Of a DNA stretch of 64,000 nucleotides, positions 58,925 through 64,000 are shown one piece after another (positions within the stretch are counted from its first letter, which is position 1; each line of letters opens with the position of its first letter). This DNA comes from Hymenobacter radiodurans (GTDB lineage: Bacteria; Bacteroidota; Bacteroidia; Cytophagales; Hymenobacteraceae). The stretch is from the NCBI RefSeq assembly GCF_004355185.1, contig NZ_CP037922.1, forward strand, positions 682,001 to 746,000, in the 5' to 3' direction. Below the pieces are notes generated by a model, which saw only the letters and a program-made list of their open reading frames with translations, was not told where the DNA came from and ran no database searches. Position numbers and translations under genes: made by a program.

Positions 58925-59341
58925 TTATGGGTGTTTATACTGCAAAGGACTTCCCAAGGCTTGCTGAATGCGCATGACATTTACTTGCCGAGCAGCTTCG
59001 TTGAAAAACTCAAGCCGACGGATAAGCATTTCTTTCACCAGCATACGTCCTTCTGGGGTGCGCATGACAGCTTTTTTATCATCCAGAATGCGCTGCATGA
59101 TAGCTTCAGTTTCGGCTTCGCGCTGCACGTACTGGTCACGAAACTCGGCCAGACGTGCCAAACCGTCGGTAGTCAAGCGGAACTGAGCGCCGCCTTGGTT
59201 CAGCACCTCGCAGAGTACATATACTTCCAGCGGCAGAGAAGTAGCCAGCGTGGTAGTGCGCAAATCGAGGCCGGCCTGCAAGGCATCCAGAATAATAGCA
59301 ATGTTGCGCTCGAATTGCTGGTAATAACCGGAAGCTTCCAT
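58925..59341 (-). CDS. Conserved hypothetical protein near moxR
   Basis: 138 residues from the ATG at 59341 (MEASGYYQQFERNIAIILDALQAGLDLRTTTLATSLPLEVYVLCEVLN). Mostly helical, no export signal, C-terminal helix rich in Arg and Glu. I do not recognise the family. Ends the minus-strand group surA-moxR-this gene, 83 bp after moxR. Confidence 0.6.
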   Translation of the reverse strand: MEASGYYQQFERNIAIILDALQAGLDLRTTTLATSLPLEVYVLCEVLNQGGAQFRLTTDGLARLAEFRDQYVQREAETEAIMQRILDDKKAVMRTPEGRMLVKEMLIRRLEFFNEAARQVNVMRIQQALGSPLQYKHP

Positions 59342-59424
59342 CCTTGAAATATTGGGCGTTAAATGTTGAATGCGAAAGGGGAATAGAAAGCACAAAGCTA
59401 GGCTCTATTCAAGCTTTCAGCGCA

Positions 59425-60390
59425 CTACAGTAATTCTTTTACTATCTGCTCTACCGAAATTCCTTCGGCTTCCGCTTTAAAATTGCGCACCAAGCGATGA
59501 CGTAAAATGGGTAGCGCCACGGCTTTCACATCTTCAATGTCGGGCGAATACTTGCCGTTGAGCAAGGCGTTGCACTTAGCCCCCACAATGAGGTGTTGCG
59601 AGGCCCGCGGCCCGGCACCCCACTCCAGCAACTGCGTAGCCCGCGCTGCCCCCCGATCCGTGTTTGGACGGGTTTTGTGCACCAGATTAACGGCATACTC
59701 TACTACGTTATCGGCCACGGGTACGCGGCGCACCAAGTGCTGAAATGCCTGAATGTCATCGCCGTGCAATATTTTGCTCACCGTGGGGCGATGATCGGAA
59801 GTTGTGTTCTTCACGATTTGCAACTCAGCATCATAGCTCGGATAGCCTAACTGAATATTAAACATGAAGCGGTCGAGCTGGGCTTCAGGTAGGGGATAGG
59901 TGCCTTCCTGCTCAATTGGGTTTTGGGTCGCGAGCACGAAGAAAGGCCGCTCCAACGGGTAGCGCTGCCCAGCCACCGTTACCGAATACTCCTGCATGCT
60001 TTCCAGCAAGGCTGCCTGCGTCTTGGGCGGCGTCCGGTTGATTTCGTCGGCCAGCACGATGTTGGCAAACACAGGTCCTTTCACAAAGTGAAAATCGCGC
60101 TGCTGATTCATCGTTTCCGAACCTACAATGTCGGAAGGCATCAAGTCAGGCGTAAACTGAATACGGTTGAACGACAGATCTAGGGAGTCGGCAATCGTCT
60201 GGATAAGCAGCGTTTTGGCTAAGCCTGGAACTCCGACCAACAAGCAATGACCCTGCGAAAATACGGCTGTAAGCACCAGGCGAACCACCTCATCTTGCCC
60301 AATAATTATTTTACCGATTTCCTGCCGTAGGGCTTGATATGACTGAGCCAACGCGTCGGCGGCTTCTTTATCGGAAGAGAAATTTCGCAT
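59425..60390 (-). CDS. MoxR-family AAA+ ATPase
   Basis: 321 residues. Walker A GVPGLAKTLLIQTIAD, Walker B ANIVLADEINRTPPKTQAALLESMQE, sensor motif FVLATQNPIEQEGTYPLPEAQLDRFMF. MoxR ATPases act as chaperone-like activators, usually with DUF58/VWA partners, which are not seen here. It follows surA across a hairpin element. Confidence 0.93.
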   Translation of the reverse strand: MRNFSSDKEAADALAQSYQALRQEIGKIIIGQDEVVRLVLTAVFSQGHCLLVGVPGLAKTLLIQTIADSLDLSFNRIQFTPDLMPSDIVGSETMNQQRDFHFVKGPVFANIVLADEINRTPPKTQAALLESMQEYSVTVAGQRYPLERPFFVLATQNPIEQEGTYPLPEAQLDRFMFNIQLGYPSYDAELQIVKNTTSDHRPTVSKILHGDDIQAFQHLVRRVPVADNVVEYAVNLVHKTRPNTDRGAARATQLLEWGAGPRASQHLIVGAKCNALLNGKYSPDIEDVKAVALPILRHRLVRNFKAEAEGISVEQIVKELL

Positions 60391-60415
60391 GTAAGGGTAG
60401 GAGCTAGAAGCCGAA

Positions 60416-60475
60416 AGCTAGGAGTAAGAAGCCAAGAACACACTTTTAGGTGTTCCTCTCCTCTCACTCCTAGCT
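60416..60475. repeat. Inverted-repeat element between moxR and surA (copy 2)
   Basis: Outer arms AGCTAGGAGT / ACTCCTAGCT are perfect, inner arms GAACAC / GTGTTC are perfect, and the middle is purine-rich against pyrimidine-rich with mismatches. The arm core matches the element at 48865-48955. GCTAGAAGCC just upstream (60403-60412) is a partial direct repeat of the arm. Confidence 0.7.
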
Positions 60476-60483
60476 CCTAAAAG

Positions 60484-61872
60484 TTAATTAACCGCATTAA
60501 GTAGCTTACAGTCAGCATACTGCGGGTCTACTTCAATATAGACGTCGCCACGGTTCTTCTTAAACCACTCATCCAGGGCCTTGTTTTTCTTCTCGTTGAG
60601 AGCTGCAGCCGCGATTTTCTGGTAGTCGTCTTGCAGGTTAGCCTGGTGGGGCGGGTTGTTCGATTTCAGCCACAGAATACGCATAGCGTCCTTGCCGTCA
60701 TCGGTGCGGTAGGGCATGGGAGGCGTGATGCTACCCACTTTCATGGTATCGATGGTGAAGAAAATAGCCGGATCGATCTTATCCAATGGTAGGTAGTTGC
60801 TCCGGTCCTGAGGGTTCTGAATCAGGCCGCCGTTGCCGCTGGTGTTTTTATCGTCGGAGAAATCCTTGGCCGCTTTGGCAAACGTGATGCTGTCGGCCAG
60901 AATGCGCTTACGAATTTTACTGAGCTGCACGGCCGCCTCACTTACGTCGGAAGTACCAGTGGCTGGCTTAAGCAGAATGTGACGGGTGCTGAAAGTCTCA
61001 CCTTTGCGCTCGATGAGCTGGATAAGGTGGAAGCCAAACTGCGACTCTACGATGGGTGACAACTGGCCAGGCTCCAAGCGTAAAGCAGCAGCCTCGTACT
61101 CGGGCACCAACTCACGGCGCTTAAAAAAGCCTAAGTAGCCACCTTGGGCCGCGGAGCCAGGATCTTGGGAGAATTCCTTAGCCAGTTTCTCGAAGTCTTC
61201 GCCCGCTATGATGCGCGCCCTGAGCTCGTTGAGTTTCGCCTGTGTTTCCTGCTTGGCCTTTTGGTTGACTTGGGCAAACTTAATAATCTGGCCGACCTCC
61301 ACTTCGGTGGAATAGTAAGGCAAGCTGTCCTTTGGAATGCGGTTAAAAAACTGCTTCACCTCCCGGGGTGTTACGGTTACTTTGCCGGCAATTTCTTCCT
61401 GCATTTTCTGCTGGATGAGCTGCTCCTTTACCTGGGGCCGCAAGTCGTCCTTGAGCTGCTTAATGGGCTTTTTGTAGTATTCTTCCAGCTTCTGCTCCGA
61501 GCCAATCTGCTGCACGAAATACGCCATACGCCGATCCAGCTCGCTCCTTACCTGGTCGTCTTCCACCACTACAGAGTCAACCTCGGCTTTTGCCAGCATG
61601 AGCTTGTTCAGCACGATGCTCTCCAAAATCTGACACTTAACATTTGGAGGCAGGGGTTTGCCCTCCGCACGAGCCAGCTCCTGCTGATAAATATTTTCGA
61701 GGTCGGAGCGCAACACAATCTGGTTGTCCAGCTTCACGATGATGGCATCTACAGTTTGGCGACCTACAGGCCGGGCCAAACCTAGCTGAGCGAAACCAGT
61801 GCTCATCGCACCTACGAGTAAGCCACCGCTCAACAGCGCTACACGAGCCGCCGTACGAAATAATTGAGTCAT
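60484..61872 (-). CDS. Periplasmic peptidyl-prolyl isomerase, SurA-like
   Basis: 462 residues. Signal peptide (ALLSGGLLVGAMSTGFAQ), a SurA_N-like helical part (VDAIIVKLDNQIVLRSDLENIYQQEL), then two parvulin domains (EDFEKLAKEFSQDPGSAAQGGYLGFFKRRELVPEYEAAAL and the later FSTRHILLKPATG...). SurA chaperones outer-membrane proteins in the periplasm. It is directly upstream of moxR and downstream of another parvulin PPIase gene. Confidence 0.9.
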   Translation of the reverse strand: MTQLFRTAARVALLSGGLLVGAMSTGFAQLGLARPVGRQTVDAIIVKLDNQIVLRSDLENIYQQELARAEGKPLPPNVKCQILESIVLNKLMLAKAEVDSVVVEDDQVRSELDRRMAYFVQQIGSEQKLEEYYKKPIKQLKDDLRPQVKEQLIQQKMQEEIAGKVTVTPREVKQFFNRIPKDSLPYYSTEVEVGQIIKFAQVNQKAKQETQAKLNELRARIIAGEDFEKLAKEFSQDPGSAAQGGYLGFFKRRELVPEYEAAALRLEPGQLSPIVESQFGFHLIQLIERKGETFSTRHILLKPATGTSDVSEAAVQLSKIRKRILADSITFAKAAKDFSDDKNTSGNGGLIQNPQDRSNYLPLDKIDPAIFFTIDTMKVGSITPPMPYRTDDGKDAMRILWLKSNNPPHQANLQDDYQKIAAAALNEKKNKALDEWFKKNRGDVYIEVDPQYADCKLLNAVN

Positions 61873-62105
61873 GTAATTCAGAAAATAAGAGGCTGAACAG
61901 CAAAGAATATCCAGCCCAACGGCTATCGAAACGCGAAAAGCCGCCGGTAAATTTCAACATAAATCCCTTCTCTGGCAAAAAGCTGACTTTGAGGCCGGAA
62001 AAGAGCGTTTCGGAGTAAAGAGACCTTATTGCCGGCTAACGTTGCGCGGCCCAGCAACTTTTGCTCAGGTGGAGCGAACACGTCCCGTGCTCATGTTTAT
62101 ACAAT

Positions 62106-62159
62106 GAAAAAGCCCCCAGAAACCGGCTGCCTTTGCTGGGCTCTCTGGGGGGCTTTTTC
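62106..62159. terminator. Intrinsic terminator after the larger PPIase gene (GCCCCCAG type)
   Basis: GAAAAAGCCCCCAGA (62106-62120) pairs with TCTGGGGGGCTTTTTC (62144-62159, one extra G). The 23-base loop has its own small stem. On the minus strand it follows the PPIase gene. Confidence 0.9.
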
Positions 62160-62174
62160 GGCAGTTTCGCCTGC

Positions 62175-64000
62175 TTATTTGGTTATCAGCTTATCCACTT
62201 CCGTTTGATTGACCTGCACGGGATTCTTGGTGCGAAGCTCGGCCAGCCACTGCTTCTCCAGATAGTTCTGATAGTCAGAGGTAGCCTGGCCTCGGGTTTC
62301 GAATAAAGTCTTTGGCCCGGCTGGCAGCGCTTGCTCAATAGTAACAGCGTAGAAACGGCCATCTTTCTGCACCTGATAAGTGCCTGGGCCACGGTCTATT
62401 ACGTCGTCAACTACTTTACTGTCGCCCTTTTGAAAATTCTGCTTCAGAATCTGCACAGCCAGCGGATTTTTCGCATTTAAGTTTTCTTCCAATACGGCCG
62501 TGCTGGTGCTGGTTAGCGTGAACAGGGCCGAAGCATCAGAGGCAGGTGTAGGCGTCGTCTTGGTGATGATGCGGCTGGCAGCTACGCCCTTGCCAGTCAG
62601 GTAGGCAGCTACTGCAGCCGCGCGGCGCTGAGCTAAAGCAGCGGTTTCACCGCGCTTTACTCGGCCCGTAACCGTCAGATTCAGGGTTGGGTCGGCTGCT
62701 AGGCTAGTAGCCAGACGGTCGAGACTTGCCTGGCTGGGGGGCAAAATGGTGGCCTGACCAGCGCGGAACGATACTGGCGATGGCGTATCGCGGGTTACTT
62801 CATAGCGACCCGTAGCCAGTTGCTTTTGTGCCTGCGTCAGGATAGCTGGCGAGGCTGCACTGATCATGGTGGCCTGCACACGAGGCCCCCACTGATAATT
62901 GGCTTGGTTAGCTGTGAAAAACTGCTGCAAGCCCACTGTATCCGTCAGCGCCTTCGACCATACTTTCTCATCCATCAGCTGGAAAAGCAGGATACCGTCG
63001 CGGTACTCTTTTACCAGCATGCGGTAATCCTCGTACTTGGTATCGAGGTTTGTCTTTTCAAATTCCGTCAGGCTTTGATCCACGTATTGATCGTAGAGCT
63101 GCTGCATCACAAAGCGCGGATCAGCGCCAGCGCGTGCGCGCTGACCTTGCTGCACATAGGCCAGAAAGTCCTTGATGGGGTAGGGTTTGCCTTTGATGGT
63201 AAACAGCGGAGCATCACCGTTGACAACTAGCTCACCTTTTTTGCGCTTGCCACTCGGGAATTTGCTCAAGAACGTTTCTGACTTGAAACGGCCATTTACC
63301 AGCGCTGTATCGGCTTGGGCCAACAAAGCGTCGCGAACGGGGGGCATTTCTACGAACTGGTTTTCCTGCCGGATGCGCTTGAGAAAGGCCGCCCGATTTA
63401 GCTCCGAGCGCGAGTCTTTAGCTACTTTGCTCTTTAGTGTAGGAGCCATGGCCTCAAAGGTGGGCACAGGCTGCTTTTCGATAAGCTTGATGATATGCCA
63501 GCCATACGGCGTCTGAACGGGCGCTGAAATGTCGCCGGGCTTCTGGAGCTTAAAGGCTACTTCCTCAAAGCTTGGAATCATGCGCCCGGTGCCGAAAGCA
63601 GGCAACTCGCCGCCATTGGCCGCCGAGCCGGCATCTTCTGAAAACTGCGTTACCAGCTTATCCCAATCCTCACGGCGCCGTAAGCGGGAATAAAGTTCAT
63701 CAACCTTCTTTTTAGCCGTTACCGAATCGGCCTTGGGCATGCCGGGCGTGGCCCGAATCATGAGGTGGGCTACTTTAATCTCGCCCTGAGCCGGCCGCAC
63801 GTCGTTGACTTTGATTACGTGGTAGCCAAAGCGCGTCCGGACGGGCGCCGAGACTTCGCCCTCTTTCGTCTTGTACGCTACATTTTCAAATGGATACACC
63901 ATTTGCATAGCTGTAAAATAGCCGAGTTGCCCGCCATTATCACGCGCCGAAGGATCTTCGGAGGCCTGACGAGCCACTTGGTTGAAGTCTTCACCGCTGG
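62175..64000 (-). CDS. Large parvulin-type PPIase with OmpA-like insert (5' end outside the window)
   Basis: 608 residues are in the window and the gene continues upstream. Two parvulin domains (GEDFNQVARQASEDPSARDNGGQLGYF and EDWDKLVTQFSEDAGSAANGGELPAFG) are followed by a long helical SurA/PpiD-like part. Around residues 420-480 from the window-internal start, an OmpA-like stretch (ILPPSQASLDRLATSLAADPTLNLTVTGRV, then AQRRAAAVAAYLTGKGVAASRI) is present, which is unusual for this family. Similar PPIase pairs near moxR occur in Bacteroidota. Confidence 0.85.
   Translation of the reverse strand, partial: SGEDFNQVARQASEDPSARDNGGQLGYFTAMQMVYPFENVAYKTKEGEVSAPVRTRFGYHVIKVNDVRPAQGEIKVAHLMIRATPGMPKADSVTAKKKVDELYSRLRRREDWDKLVTQFSEDAGSAANGGELPAFGTGRMIPSFEEVAFKLQKPGDISAPVQTPYGWHIIKLIEKQPVPTFEAMAPTLKSKVAKDSRSELNRAAFLKRIRQENQFVEMPPVRDALLAQADTALVNGRFKSETFLSKFPSGKRKKGELVVNGDAPLFTIKGKPYPIKDFLAYVQQGQRARAGADPRFVMQQLYDQYVDQSLTEFEKTNLDTKYEDYRMLVKEYRDGILLFQLMDEKVWSKALTDTVGLQQFFTANQANYQWGPRVQATMISAASPAILTQAQKQLATGRYEVTRDTPSPVSFRAGQATILPPSQASLDRLATSLAADPTLNLTVTGRVKRGETAALAQRRAAAVAAYLTGKGVAASRIITKTTPTPASDASALFTLTSTSTAVLEENLNAKNPLAVQILKQNFQKGDSKVVDDVIDRGPGTYQVQKDGRFYAVTIEQALPAGPKTLFETRGQATSDYQNYLEKQWLAELRTKNPVQVNQTEVDKLITK

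Overview
The window looks like a chromosomal piece of a Bacteroidota bacterium, most likely Cytophagales and close to Hymenobacter. Pointers are the alpha operon (rpsM-rpsK-rpsD-rpoA-rplQ), the rplM-rpsI-rpsB-tsf cluster, several exact matches to the Bacteroidota -7 promoter box (TAnnTTTG), little sign of Shine-Dalgarno sites, tandem parvulin PPIases beside MoxR, and repeated protein resemblance to Hymenobacter-type families. The genus is inferred from recognition, not from a search. No IS element, prophage, tRNA, rRNA or CRISPR array was seen.

Layout. 1-5.5 kb: ribosomal/RNA polymerase alpha operon, enolase, a FtsB/DivIC-like protein and a small secreted protein. 5.5-16.7 kb: HscA-type Hsp70, an L,D-transpeptidase-like protein, malate/lactate dehydrogenase, Ppx/GppA phosphatase, rRNA-type methyltransferase, DinB, DapF, an acetyltransferase, then a glycosyltransferase with UDP-galactopyranose mutase. 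16.9-29 kb: SecA, DeoC, a SPOR lipoprotein, an M20 amidohydrolase, a beta-barrel-like protein, Hsp20, DegP/HtrA, an ALDH7-type dehydrogenase and methionine aminopeptidase. 29-38.6 kb is a signalling-rich stretch: ECF sigma factor with putative anti-sigma and DUF4097-type proteins, an exported PPC-domain protein, a hotdog protein, a BLUF photoreceptor, a PAS histidine kinase, a diadenylate-cyclase-like protein and a double TonB_C protein. 38.7-47.9 kb: membrane MutS-like ATPase, bestrophin, LysR plus YeiH exporter, and a set of small or poorly known envelope proteins (SHOCT, coiled coil, DUF3089). 48-64 kb: tsf, rpsB, rpsI, rplM, RluA-type pseudouridine synthase, a PhoB/PhoR-like two-component pair, DUF3108, recA, a beta-barrel-like protein, GNAT, SDR, MoxR and two PPIases.

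Two window-wide signals stand out. First, about 48 G6 tracts occur outside terminators, on both strands and in all reading frames; nearly all are exactly six G followed by C, and almost always then by A/T (GGGGGGCAAA, GGGGGGCATT, GGGGGGCTTT). The same core builds the stems of eight hairpin terminators. Second, nine genes, including the essential rpsD, secA and a response regulator, are each split by one missing base in or near a homopolymer (eight in G/C runs). Restoring one base gives full-length family members in every case, so these are most simply sequencing/assembly undercalls; several lie in the G6C motif itself.

Genes were called from translated similarity that I recognise, from motifs and from neighbourhood. 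No database search was possible.
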